Shown: positions 9,523 to 18,182 of the stretch, piece by piece
Layout: each line of letters begins with the position of its first letter
How positions within the stretch are numbered: the stretch's first letter is position 1
Source: Candidatus Woesearchaeota archaeon
GTDB taxonomy: Archaea; Nanobdellota; Nanobdellia; SCGC-AAA011-G17; GW2011-AR20
Direction: 5' to 3'
NCBI GenBank assembly: GCA_016181245.1
Contig: JACOZR010000020.1
Span: forward strand, 1 to 36,186
DNA length: 36,186 bases
Translations under genes and position numbers: made by a program
The notes under the pieces: model-generated
What the model saw: the letters and a program-made list of their open reading frames with translations, nothing else
Database searches by the model: none
Told to the model about the DNA's origin: nothing

Positions 9523-9731
9523 ATCTTTTTAGTCTGACCTCCTTTCAGTTTTAATTGTTTATATGTGAGCATTCTTGCTATGTCTTTTTTCAAAGATTTG
9601 ATTAATCCTGGACTCTCTAAAGTGGCACCTACAGCTCTCTGTGACTCTAGTCTCAACAACTCTCTTCTGGATTCAAAGAGTTTCTTGTTCAGCTGTTCAT
9701 TGTCCATCTGTTTCACTTGGTAATTCTTCAT
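9519..9731 (-). CDS. rpl29: Ribosomal protein uL29; start at MKNYQVK
   Basis: [48 protein letters not shown]. Confidence 0.94.
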   Translation of the reverse strand: MKNYQVKQMDNEQLNKKLFESRRELLRLESQRAVGATLESPGLIKSLKKDIARMLTYKQLKLKGGQTKKI

Positions 9732-10419
9732 TTTTTTCCTCAACTACTTTTTTCTTTCCTTTTTTGGGTTTTTTCAATTCTATAATCTCTTCCTCTTTTT
9801 CTTCTTTCACTACGATTGTCTTGTCAATAAATTTGATATCATCTGGTAATTTAATGTCGGGTGTTAATATGCTAACCTTAACACCTACAGATCCAGATTT
9901 AAGATGAGCGACAGCTATACCTCTTTTAACAAGGTTTTCAGAAACATCTCCAGATTTTTTTAAGTGCCCAGCAAGAAACCTCCACGTCTTAGCTCTACTG
10001 CTTGGTACACCTCTTCCAGAGATTACAACTTCAGCACCTAAAGCACCAGAATCGATAATGTCTTGTAATGTCTTGTACCCTACAGACTTGAATCTTTTCG
10101 GCCCAAATCTTTCAAAAGATGAAACAATTCTTTCTGCAACAGATGCAGGATCAAGATTAGGACTTTCAATCTCAGCAATTTCAACTTCAGGATTTTCCAT
10201 CTTGAATTCATTTTTCAATGCCCTGTTAAGTCTGTTTATATTAGCACCTTTTGCTCCCACAACTAAACCCGGTCTTGAAGTATAGATTATGATTTTTTCT
10301 CCAAGTGGAGTTTTTTTCAATTCTAATTTGCTATAGCTTCCACTAGGCAGTTCTTTCGCAATGTGCTCTTGAAGCAAATATTCTTTAATTTTTTTGCTTA
10401 GTATTTTTTTTTCTATCAT
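9697..10419 (-). CDS. rps3: Ribosomal protein uS3
   Basis: KH domain RPGLVVGAKGANINRLNRAL; ISGRGVPSSRAKTWRFLAG; charged C-terminal tail. Confidence 0.96.
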   Translation of the reverse strand: MIEKKILSKKIKEYLLQEHIAKELPSGSYSKLELKKTPLGEKIIIYTSRPGLVVGAKGANINRLNRALKNEFKMENPEVEIAEIESPNLDPASVAERIVSSFERFGPKRFKSVGYKTLQDIIDSGALGAEVVISGRGVPSSRAKTWRFLAGHLKKSGDVSENLVKRGIAVAHLKSGSVGVKVSILTPDIKLPDDIKFIDKTIVVKEEKEEEIIELKKPKKGKKKVVEEKNEELPSETDGQ

Positions 10420-10834
10420 TTTCTTCTTTTACTTCCTTTACAACAAGTTTAACATGAGTGTTTTTTTGTTTTTGTCTTCTTTTCCTTCCATAATGCCATT
10501 GTAGCGGAGCTTTATGGGCAGAGATATGTTCAATCACTAAATTTGCTGATAACCCTTTGTGTTGCGCATTAGCTTCTGCACTTTCAATCAGCCTCAAAAA
10601 CTCCTGAGATGTTTTTATTGGATACTTTCCAGGCCCAATTCCAACCCTATGTGCAGTATCTTGATTATATCTCCTGTAAGGAACTGCTTGATCTAACTTC
10701 ATTACTCTCTTCAAAATTATTTTGGCAGTCTTAGTGGTTTTATTCCTCAAAAGATTACAAACTTCAACAGACTTCTTCCTTGAAATAGGAAGATTCATTC
10801 CATTTACCTTTGCAATATTTTTTTCAATTTCCAT
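10385..10834 (-). CDS. rpl22: Ribosomal protein uL22
   Basis: MNLPISRKKSVEVCNLLRNKT...AEANAQHKGLSANLVIEHISAHKAP. Confidence 0.95.
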   Translation of the reverse strand: MEIEKNIAKVNGMNLPISRKKSVEVCNLLRNKTTKTAKIILKRVMKLDQAVPYRRYNQDTAHRVGIGPGKYPIKTSQEFLRLIESAEANAQHKGLSANLVIEHISAHKAPLQWHYGRKRRQKQKNTHVKLVVKEVKEENDRKKNTKQKN

Positions 10835-10837
10835 TTT

Positions 10838-11233
10838 TTATCTTACTGATATAGCTGAACTTGATCTTGTAGCCCCTACACCAGGCGCAGAGTGTTTAAC
10901 TCTATTTCTTGTTAATACTAATTCCCCCAAGTACATGCCAATCATCTCAGGTTCGATCATAACAGGAGCATATCTATTTCCAGCATGAACGTGAATCATT
11001 AAACCAACCATTTTCGGAACAACAATAACATCTCTGTTTTGCGTTTTGATATTTTTTTTGTAAGTTCCCGCTATGGCCTTGTCTACTTTCTTCATTAATG
11101 CTTTTTGATCTTCAGGTATTCCCCTCTTTAGCGATCTAAACTTTCTTGAAGGTAATAACTGAATAAACTCTTTGAAGTCCATCTTCTTCAACTCTTCAAG
11201 GGTTTTCCCTCTGTATCTGTATTCTCTTGCCAT
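10838..11233 (-). CDS. rps19: Ribosomal protein uS19
   Basis: VPKMVGLMIHVHAGNRYAPVMIEPEMIGMYLGELVLTRNRVKHSAPGVGATRSS. Confidence 0.97.
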   Translation of the reverse strand: MAREYRYRGKTLEELKKMDFKEFIQLLPSRKFRSLKRGIPEDQKALMKKVDKAIAGTYKKNIKTQNRDVIVVPKMVGLMIHVHAGNRYAPVMIEPEMIGMYLGELVLTRNRVKHSAPGVGATRSSSAISVR

Positions 11234-11949
11234 TATCTTTTCATTCCTGTTCTTCTAGCCCTTATTAATCCTACTTTTCTTCCAGGAGGTGCATTTCTAG
11301 GCGCTGTTGCAGGCTTACCCATATGTCTTCCTCTTCCTGAACCAAATGGATGGTCAACAGCGTTCATAGCTACCCCCGAAACAATAGGATACAGTTTGTT
11401 CTTGGCTTTCATCATGTGATGATGTTTTCCTGCTTTTACTATTGGTTTATCAAGTCTTCCAGACCCAGCAATTATTCCTACAACTGCCCTGCATAGCGGA
11501 TTAAACTTTTTCTGTTTTTTACTGGGTAATTGTACTAAAACGTATTCATTTGTTCTACTGATAACCTTAGCTGAAGATCCAGCAGTTCTGCAAAATCCTG
11601 TAACATTTCCTTTAGGTAATTTTTCAATATTGTAAATTGAAGTTCCTTCTGGTATGCTCGCTAACGTCATAATGTTTCCACTCTTTACAGAAGATTCACT
11701 TCCTAAATTTATTATTTCTCCAACCTTAACATTTTCAGGCGCAGGAATGCAAAACATTTCATTATTATTTAATTTAATAATTGCAACAGGGGAAGACCTT
11801 GCTTGATCATGTACAATATCAACTATTTCCCCAGTTATCATCTCTTCGCTATAATTGGGATAAATCATTTCAAACTGATATCTATGACTAGGAGCTTTGT
11901 ATCTAGGTGTTCCTCTTCCTCTCCTTTGTTGAATTAAATTCTTTCCCAT
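11233..11949 (-). CDS. rpl2: Ribosomal protein uL2; start at MGKNLIQQ
   Basis: GIIAGSGRLDKPIVKAGKHHHMMKAKNKLYPIVSGVAMNAVDHPFGSGRGRH. Confidence 0.97.
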   Translation of the reverse strand: MGKNLIQQRRGRGTPRYKAPSHRYQFEMIYPNYSEEMITGEIVDIVHDQARSSPVAIIKLNNNEMFCIPAPENVKVGEIINLGSESSVKSGNIMTLASIPEGTSIYNIEKLPKGNVTGFCRTAGSSAKVISRTNEYVLVQLPSKKQKKFNPLCRAVVGIIAGSGRLDKPIVKAGKHHHMMKAKNKLYPIVSGVAMNAVDHPFGSGRGRHMGKPATAPRNAPPGRKVGLIRARRTGMKR

Positions 11950-11950
11950 T

Positions 11951-12289
11951 TTACTCTCTTCTAAACACAATCAATTTTCTTTTTTCATCGCCTTTTTTAG
12001 GTAATGGCATTCTAAAACCATATTGTGAATCTCCCTTACCAACGTCTATACCAAAATGATTTAATGCAGCAATATAATCGTAAAGAGGTTGCATTCCTAA
12101 CTTTACTTCCGTACGTGTTACAACCATGTATCGCCCAGCACTTAACCTAGGCAAAACTCCCGCAACAGATTTAGCGTCATAATCATTAGCACTTAACTCA
12201 TGCACTTCTTCTAATGTTAGAACATATTCTAATTGTTCGGGCCATGCCCTTGTTCTTTGTTCAGTTCCTTTTTCTAGTTTTCTTCTCAT
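11951..12289 (-). CDS. Uncharacterised 112-aa protein inserted between uL23 and uL2
   Basis: Intact ORF occupying the only gap between uL23 and uL2, same strand, 1-bp spacings; no family recognised. Confidence 0.8.
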   Translation of the reverse strand: MRRKLEKGTEQRTRAWPEQLEYVLTLEEVHELSANDYDAKSVAGVLPRLSAGRYMVVTRTEVKLGMQPLYDYIAALNHFGIDVGKGDSQYGFRMPLPKKGDEKRKLIVFRRE

Positions 12290-12290
12290 T

Positions 12291-12551
12291 TTACATAATT
12301 CCTAGTTGTGTTGCAACATCAATTGCAGGTTTATCTTTTGGTAATGTAACATAAGCTTTTTTCTTTCCTTCAGGTGTTATAAATGTCCTAACAGTTTTTA
12401 TGTCAATATCAAATCCCTTCTTTAATGCGTCTTTAATGTCATTCTTTGTGGCTTTCAAATTAACAATAAAAGTTAGCTTATTATCTGATTCCATTAACCT
12501 AACTGCTTTTTCAGTTGATACAGGATATTTGATAATTTTAAACGGATCCAT
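12291..12551 (-). CDS. rpl23: Ribosomal protein uL23
   Basis: IIKYPVSTEKAVRLMESDNKLTFIVNLKATKNDIKDALKKGFDIDIKTVRT. Confidence 0.96.
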   Translation of the reverse strand: MDPFKIIKYPVSTEKAVRLMESDNKLTFIVNLKATKNDIKDALKKGFDIDIKTVRTFITPEGKKKAYVTLPKDKPAIDVATQLGIM

Positions 12552-12552
12552 T

Positions 12553-13353
12553 TTAAATAAATAATCTCTCCTTCTCTAACCTTTCAATTGCTTTTTGAGT
12601 ATAAATTGTCAATCTTCCTGCAAAAGCTCCCGGAGCTAATAGTTCAGCGTTTAATTTGTCAACAACAGCAATATCAACTCCCTCTATATTCTTAGCTGAT
12701 TTTAACAAAGGACAAGTTCCCGCAACAACTAATAAAGGGCCTTTTTTGCTAATTTTTTTCCTTCCTCTCATTTTTCCCTTACCAGCTCTTACTCTCTTTT
12801 CATTAACTCTCATTAATTCTTCTTTTAATCCTAATTTGCCTAATGCATTTTCAACATCTTTAGTTTTGTTAAGAGTTTCAATATCAGAATCAATTACAAA
12901 AGGAAAGTTCTTAGGCAATATATGATTCCTAGCTTCAACAAGTTCTTTGTCAAATGTAGCAGCTAAAGCAGATCTTATAGCTTTTCTTCTTTCCTTAAGA
13001 TTAATCTTCAAATCCCATATCTTTTCAGATTTTGGAGGATGAGCCTTTCTTCCCCCCTTAGTTCCAGGAGCAAAAGCACCTTCCCAACCAAACTGCCTTC
13101 CTCTTCTCCACATAACTTTTCTAGGAACTCTGCTAATTCCATGACCATAAGACGTCTTGTATTCTCTTCTTCTTTTTGAAATGTTAGCAACTGTTTTCTT
13201 TCCTGCTAAAGGATCAGCACCGTATCTTTGTCTTTTATGAGACTGAATAGCTAAAACTGCTCTTTTGATTATATCTGGATGATATTCCTCACTAAATTGT
13301 TCTGGAAGATTAAAACTTCCTACCTTTTCAGCCTTTAAATTGTAAATATTCAT
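12553..13353 (-). CDS. rpl4: Ribosomal protein uL4
   Basis: GHGISRVPRKVMWRRGRQFGWEGAFAPGTKGGRKAHPPK. Confidence 0.96.
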   Translation of the reverse strand: MNIYNLKAEKVGSFNLPEQFSEEYHPDIIKRAVLAIQSHKRQRYGADPLAGKKTVANISKRRREYKTSYGHGISRVPRKVMWRRGRQFGWEGAFAPGTKGGRKAHPPKSEKIWDLKINLKERRKAIRSALAATFDKELVEARNHILPKNFPFVIDSDIETLNKTKDVENALGKLGLKEELMRVNEKRVRAGKGKMRGRKKISKKGPLLVVAGTCPLLKSAKNIEGVDIAVVDKLNAELLAPGAFAGRLTIYTQKAIERLEKERLFI

Positions 13354-14300
13354 AGTACTATCCTCTTGATTTCATGAGCATAAACTTTCTTTTCTCTCAT
13401 AGGATGAGTTAATGTAACTAACCTTTTTCTTGGGCCAGAAATAGAGCCTTTCAAGATTAGATAAGTATTTTTAACAAGACCATAGTGCCTGAAACCATCT
13501 TTGGGTATTGTGTCTTTTGAATAAGGTTCAATCTTTATTATTTGTTTATTAACTTCAGTTCTCAAATGATAACCCATCTTACCAGCTTGGGGCACAGTAT
13601 ACAAAACTTTACTCGGAGTAACTGCTCCCAAATTTCCTGTAGATCTTTTCTTTTTCTCAGATTTCTTTGCTTTTAATGACAATCCAAATCTCTTGATTGT
13701 TCCCTGAAACCCCTTACCCTTTGTAACCGCGTGAACATCAACTAATTGATTGTTCTTGAAAACGTCTAATGCTTTAACATCTTTATCAAATAAAGACATT
13801 CCATATTCAGCTTTACTTCCTAAAGGTCCGCCAATACCAAGTTCTAAAACCTCTGGTTTTTTCTTTCCTATTGAAGTTACCTTCGGTTGAGTAGAACAAA
13901 TTAATCTCACTTCATCATATTCTTTTGGAATTTCATTAGAAACTTGTTTTTTAGGCAATCTTAATCTTCTTGTTAAATCTTTATCAAAATTTTTATTGAC
14001 AATTTCAGAAATTGTTTTTAAGCCATAAGGAGTTTTTTTGTAGAATCTTAAAGAAAAAGGTTTTATTGAAGGACATTCAAGAATTGTCACAGGAATTGAG
14101 TATAAATCATTTTTAAGTCGAGAATGAGGGTTGTTGATTTGGACTTGAGCATGTGTCATTCCCACCTTGTATGCAGGAAATCCTAACAGCATAGTCTTAT
14201 CCACATTAGGCCAACTTCTAACCCGAGCAGTCTCTTTTTGAGCCCTCTTTCTAGGCCAATATTGCAAACTTCCGCTTCTTGATTTATGTGCTCTTGGCAT
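13350..14300 (-). CDS. rpl3: Ribosomal protein uL3
   Basis: GFPAYKVGMTHAQV...VDVHAVTKGKGFQGTIKRFG. Confidence 0.97.
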   Translation of the reverse strand: MPRAHKSRSGSLQYWPRKRAQKETARVRSWPNVDKTMLLGFPAYKVGMTHAQVQINNPHSRLKNDLYSIPVTILECPSIKPFSLRFYKKTPYGLKTISEIVNKNFDKDLTRRLRLPKKQVSNEIPKEYDEVRLICSTQPKVTSIGKKKPEVLELGIGGPLGSKAEYGMSLFDKDVKALDVFKNNQLVDVHAVTKGKGFQGTIKRFGLSLKAKKSEKKKRSTGNLGAVTPSKVLYTVPQAGKMGYHLRTEVNKQIIKIEPYSKDTIPKDGFRHYGLVKNTYLILKGSISGPRKRLVTLTHPMREKKVYAHEIKRIVL

Positions 14301-14530
14301 GTTTTTTTGCTATCGCTAACACTATTTAAGCTTTATTAAATGGTTTACTTAAGTTGAATCTAAAGACATCAGATCATCGCCTTTAGAAAAAGTCGCTAGA
14401 TACCTAGCCACCATTTCGCTATACAATTTTCTTTATAGAGGTATTTATAAAGCTTTTTATTAAGGTTTTAAGTTCTTATTCGATAAACTTAAAAAGTAAT
14501 ATCTCCTTTATTTTATTAAACAAGGTTAAA

Positions 14531-14749
14531 ATGACAAGATTAATTATTTCTCAGTTAGCAATGGAAAAACTCCTAAAGAAATACGGAGCTAAAAGAGTGT
14601 CAGAAAGTGCTAAAACTGCTTTGTCAGAAGCTCTAGAAGAAATTGGTAAGAAAATAGGCGAAAAAGCACAGAAATATTCTGAGCATTCTGGAAGAAAAAC
14701 AATAAAGTCTAAAGACATTAAGTTGGCTGTAAAAGAAACTAATTTCTAA
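14531..14749 (+). CDS. Archaeal histone
   Basis: 72-aa histone fold: KLLKKYGAKRVSESAKTALSEALEEIGKKIGEKAQKYSEHSGRKTIKSKDIKLAVKE. Confidence 0.93.
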   Translation: MTRLIISQLAMEKLLKKYGAKRVSESAKTALSEALEEIGKKIGEKAQKYSEHSGRKTIKSKDIKLAVKETNF

Positions 14750-14750
14750 C

Positions 14751-15248
14751 ATGAAAAGAAAAGAATACGTAATTTGGAATTACAAGAATCTAGAGAAATC
14801 AGAAAAATTAATCAGAAAATTCTTATTAAAAAACTCAGATACACTAAGGTTAACGGAATTAAAGTGGACAGAAGTAAAGCTCTTTAAAATTAAGAAATAC
14901 GGTGGAGAAAAAGACGAGAGATTTGTTTCAATACTTGAAAAGCTTAAAAAAAATTTCATCAAAAAAGTAACAAGTGACAAAAAATTTAATGATCTTAAAC
15001 AACCAGGTAATTCCAAGTTTAATCATTATTTTTACAAGCTTTCACCGAAACTAAAAAGTTTATTGAATGAAGAAACACTTCTATGGCATCATTGCCTTGA
15101 ATCAAAGAATTTTTATGGATTTGAAGACCCCACATTTTATAGTAAAAACGTTATGCTCTCTTGTGTAGTTACTCATGAACCATATATTGTTCTCTACTTG
15201 AAAGAACAGGAAAGGAAATTATTAGAAAAACAAGGCGTAAAATTTTAA
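14751..15248 (+). CDS. Hypothetical protein, 1 bp downstream of histone
   Basis: 165-aa ORF directly after the histone stop codon; no recognised family. Confidence 0.75.
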   Translation: MKRKEYVIWNYKNLEKSEKLIRKFLLKNSDTLRLTELKWTEVKLFKIKKYGGEKDERFVSILEKLKKNFIKKVTSDKKFNDLKQPGNSKFNHYFYKLSPKLKSLLNEETLLWHHCLESKNFYGFEDPTFYSKNVMLSCVVTHEPYIVLYLKEQERKLLEKQGVKF

Positions 15249-15553
15249 TCATTATAAAGAAGTTTCTCTCTAGTCGCACCTCCTTCAAAAGTGCCATGTT
15301 CTAAAACTTTTCTTTCTTCGCCTTTTTCAGGCACAAAATAAGCATTTAATGAAGGAACCCTCCACCAGTCTTTACTATCTTTATCATGCCTAGTCTCAAC
15401 TCTCACCTCTAATTTATCATTTCCTTTTAACTGGGCATGTAAAACTCTAAACTCTTGAATGAATTCACCAACTTTAGGAAATAATTCTCTAACTAGCTCA
15501 TATTTTCTCAATGCTGCAGTTATGCCTTTTTTTACTTCTTGTTCAGAAACCAT
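15245..15553 (-). CDS. Hypothetical protein
   Basis: 102-aa ORF, no recognised family. Confidence 0.6.
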   Translation of the reverse strand: MVSEQEVKKGITAALRKYELVRELFPKVGEFIQEFRVLHAQLKGNDKLEVRVETRHDKDSKDWWRVPSLNAYFVPEKGEERKVLEHGTFEGGATREKLLYND

Positions 15554-15583
15554 AAGAAGATTATAACAAAAAAATATTTAATA

Positions 15584-15982
15584 CTAACTGTCAGAATCAA
15601 TATCTAAAATTTCTAATCCTTTAATTCTTTCAAAATGTTTTTTATTTAATGTAACAAGAGAGCACTTATTTTCTATGCATGTTGCAGCAATGAATATATC
15701 TCTAAATTCAATTAACAATCCATTTTTCTTTAAACTCTTGCTAATTACTGAAGCTTCTTTAGCAGTTATCATGTCAAAAGGTAAAATGTTAAAATCAACC
15801 AGCAATTCATTTATCTTACCTAAATTTGTTTCTCTTAAATAAAGCTCAAACACTGTTATGGAGGAAACAAAAATTTCTTTGTTTAGTATGCTATCAATTA
15901 CCACTTTGCCATTTGGGCTCTCATTGACAATCTCTATGCACACATCTGTGTCTAGGCATACCTTTTGCTCCATCTTTCCCAT
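15584..15982 (-). CDS. vapC: PIN-domain toxin (VapC-like)
   Basis: VCLDTDVCIEIVN...SSITVFELYLRE...EFRDIFIAATCIENKCSLVTLNKKHFERIKGL: PIN acidic motifs; overlaps upstream antitoxin gene. Confidence 0.88.
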   Translation of the reverse strand: MGKMEQKVCLDTDVCIEIVNESPNGKVVIDSILNKEIFVSSITVFELYLRETNLGKINELLVDFNILPFDMITAKEASVISKSLKKNGLLIEFRDIFIAATCIENKCSLVTLNKKHFERIKGLEILDIDSDS

Positions 15983-16185
15983 CCCTTTTTAGCTTCTTTC
16001 ATTACACTGTCATATTCCTTATCCCCTTTTAAAACACCTAAATGTTTAATCAGGCCTGCTCCAGTCTTTTTTTTATTTTTTTCTAGAGACTCAAGAATAA
16101 CCTCGCTATAGCTCTTGTTCTCTCTCTCTTTTATAGCCTTTAAGCTGTTATACACATCATTTGAAACCATAATTGTTTTTGCCAT
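15952..16185 (-). CDS. vapB: VapB-like antitoxin
   Basis: MAKTIMVSNDVYNSLKAIKERENKSYSEVILESL; overlaps vapC. Confidence 0.82.
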   Translation of the reverse strand: MAKTIMVSNDVYNSLKAIKERENKSYSEVILESLEKNKKKTGAGLIKHLGVLKGDKEYDSVMKEAKKGWERWSKRYA

Positions 16186-16188
16186 AGC

Positions 16189-16200
16189 ATTCATATGAAT
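16189..16200. promoter_or_regulatory. 12-bp perfect palindrome ATTCATATGAAT, candidate VapBC operator
   Basis: Lies between the minus-strand TATA-like element (ATTTATATATATG) and the vapB ATG at 16185. Confidence 0.5.
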
Positions 16201-16250
16201 ATACATATATATAAATTTTTCTAAAAATAAAGAGTCAAGTAAGAAAGCAA

Positions 16251-16388
16251 TTATCTGCTTTCTTCTAATTTTTTCAAAATTTCTTCAATAGCTTCTAACT
16301 TTTCCATTAAATCCCTATGTGTAGGTTCTTCTTCCGGATGTCCTCTCCTCTCATGAGGTAATGGACTTCTTTCATGTGGCAATCCCAT
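16251..16388 (-). CDS. Small (45 aa) protein with coiled-coil tail: MGLPHERSPLPHERRGHPEEEPTHRDLMEKLEAIEEILKKLEESR
   Basis: Read by eye on minus strand (below ORF-track cutoff); follows 16391-16555 ORF directly; C-terminus resembles that of the 16671 regulator. Confidence 0.6.
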   Translation of the reverse strand: MGLPHERSPLPHERRGHPEEEPTHRDLMEKLEAIEEILKKLEESR

Positions 16389-16390
16389 TT

Positions 16391-16555
16391 TTACCTCCCG
16401 TATCTTGTGGTTCTATGAACCCAATCCCATGCTTCTAGTTTCATTAAAACCTCATCATTGTTGCCCTCAAAGCACCTTAAATAAAGGTCGTGATATTCCC
16501 TGTCTATTCTTTCTCCCTCTTCAAATTTCCTTTTTATATAATCCCTAATGCTCAT
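16391..16555 (-). CDS. Small (54 aa) protein MSIRDYIKRKFEEGERIDREYHDLYLRCFEGNNDEVLMKLEAWDWVHRTTRYGR
   Basis: Minus strand; strong Shine-Dalgarno TTAGGAGGAAAATAAAATG; TATA element upstream. Confidence 0.65.
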   Translation of the reverse strand: MSIRDYIKRKFEEGERIDREYHDLYLRCFEGNNDEVLMKLEAWDWVHRTTRYGR

Positions 16556-16580
16556 TTTATTTTCCTCCTAATTTCTGTTA

Positions 16581-16596
16581 TTCTAGAAAACTAGAA
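16581..16596. promoter_or_regulatory. Inverted repeat TTCTAG-AAAA-CTAGAA, candidate operator
   Basis: Perfect 6-bp arms next to TATA element (16597-16608) in the intergenic region between the divergent small-ORF pair and the HTH regulator. Confidence 0.55.
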
Positions 16597-16670
16597 AGTA
16601 TATAAAAGTTTCGATTTTTCTATTAAAGAAGAAAGATAATATTTTTATAGTAAACACGAACATTCTTTAT

Positions 16671-17042
16671 ATGCCTCCTATATTTGATGAGATAGTTCAC
16701 AAGGCCCTCTCTAGTGATTTGAGAAGAGGAATCTTACTAAGTTTATCAAAGAAGGAGAAATATTTGAGTGAAATAGCATTAGAGATAAAAAGAAAGCCGC
16801 AATCAGTTGATTTTCACCTAAGTTTGCTGCAGGAAATTGGCTTGGTGGAATCAGAATGGAGAGAAGGAAAGAAGTACTACTTTTTGAAGGATAGACGGAT
16901 TATAGATTTCTTAAAAAGAGGAAAAGCAGTTCCAGCAGATTTCAGACCAAAACCCCCTCATGAGATAGTTCTTGACATGTGGGAAGACATGAAAAAAAGA
17001 CTGGACAGAATCGAAGAAAGGTTAAAAAAGTTAGAAAGGTAA
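16671..17042 (+). CDS. ArsR-like winged-helix transcriptional regulator
   Basis: LRRGILLSLSKKEKYLSEIALEIKRKPQSVDFHLSLLQEIGLVESEWREGKKYYFLKD wHTH; C-terminal coiled coil. Confidence 0.85.
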   Translation: MPPIFDEIVHKALSSDLRRGILLSLSKKEKYLSEIALEIKRKPQSVDFHLSLLQEIGLVESEWREGKKYYFLKDRRIIDFLKRGKAVPADFRPKPPHEIVLDMWEDMKKRLDRIEERLKKLER

Positions 17043-17468
17043 TTACTTCATCTTTTTTGTAACATCTATCTTCTCATTACATTTCTCGCATAAGAATCTA
17101 ACAGCTTCAACAGTTTCTTTTTTCCCAGTTTCTTCCTCTACTCTTTGAACTTTTTTTCTTTTAAAGGGAACAGAAATTTCCCCAGCATTATTACATTTAG
17201 GACAAGTATATTGAATATTCATTGCTAAAGTCTCTTCATATTCTTGTTGAGGAACATTATACTTGCATTCGGGGCATTCATATTCTTCAGTTCTAATCTT
17301 AGCTCGTCCTGTTTTAGGATCTTTTGGCTTTCCCATTAATCCTTTTCCACATTTTGGGCAATTCCCTCTAAAAACCCAAGCCCTGATCTTCCCTTTGCCA
17401 ACATTTCTGTTAGTAAAGTAAACACATTCATCCATAGAAACAGGTTCTCTTAATGCCATAACTTTCAA
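17043..17468 (-). CDS. Zinc-ribbon protein (multiple CPxC pairs)
   Basis: CPKCG, CPECK, CPKCN, CEKCN motifs. Confidence 0.75.
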   Translation of the reverse strand: MKVMALREPVSMDECVYFTNRNVGKGKIRAWVFRGNCPKCGKGLMGKPKDPKTGRAKIRTEEYECPECKYNVPQQEYEETLAMNIQYTCPKCNNAGEISVPFKRKKVQRVEEETGKKETVEAVRFLCEKCNEKIDVTKKMK

Positions 17469-17497
17469 TCTTCTTAAGTTGTTTATAAAATTTACTT

Positions 17498-18052
17498 TTA
17501 TCTGCTTTCTATAAGTCTACTCGTAGGATCTAATCCTATTAGTCTAGAATAATACCCGCCTTCTCTTTCATGCGCTGAATCCAATAGGAGTCTTACAATA
17601 AGAGGATAAGGTACTTCATTAGACTCCGTGCCCAGAATATCAATTCCATCTCGATTTAGCTCTTCATCAACTAGTTTAGCAGAATCTGGGAGGACTACTC
17701 CTTGAAAAGGCTTGCCTGTATGCGAATATTCAAAAATCCTAGCTAAAAACAAAGCCCCCCACTCCCTAGATATGGCAACAAAAGGTAAACCAGAAGCATA
17801 GTTTTCTCCATCGTTAAGAATGTCCATATGGCCTAATGCATATATTACGGAAGAATCTCCTTTAACACTATACACTCCAGAGCGAATCAAAACATCTGCA
17901 GATTCACCGTCAAAACCAACAGCAGAGCTATTAAAGTTAATCACACGCATAAGCCTATCAAATTCCAATGGCCTTTTCAATACTTCATTTAGATTAAGCC
18001 TCTCATCTTCTTTTAGAAAACTTTCTCTTGCGGGCACAATTATAGTAACCAT
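17498..18052 (-). CDS. Hypothetical protein; start at MVTIIVPAR
   Basis: ORF of about 184 aa, no recognised family. Confidence 0.6.
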   Translation of the reverse strand: MVTIIVPARESFLKEDERLNLNEVLKRPLEFDRLMRVINFNSSAVGFDGESADVLIRSGVYSVKGDSSVIYALGHMDILNDGENYASGLPFVAISREWGALFLARIFEYSHTGKPFQGVVLPDSAKLVDEELNRDGIDILGTESNEVPYPLIVRLLLDSAHEREGGYYSRLIGLDPTSRLIESR

Positions 18053-18182
18053 AATTATAAATAGAAACAAATATTTAAAAATGTTACTAATTTTGAAGTG
18101 ATAACAGGATTAACGTCGTTCGATCAACTTGCTATAATTCATTAAAAACATATATAAAGAATATATTAAACAGATTAGTCAT

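Noticed and set aside
14341-14420. Possible C/D-box sRNA or riboswitch between uL3 and histone (GATGATCTGATG on minus strand, GCTAG-ATAC-CTAGC repeat)
   Set aside because: C- and D-like boxes are not spaced correctly; the 5-bp repeat is too short to support beyond a generic promoter region
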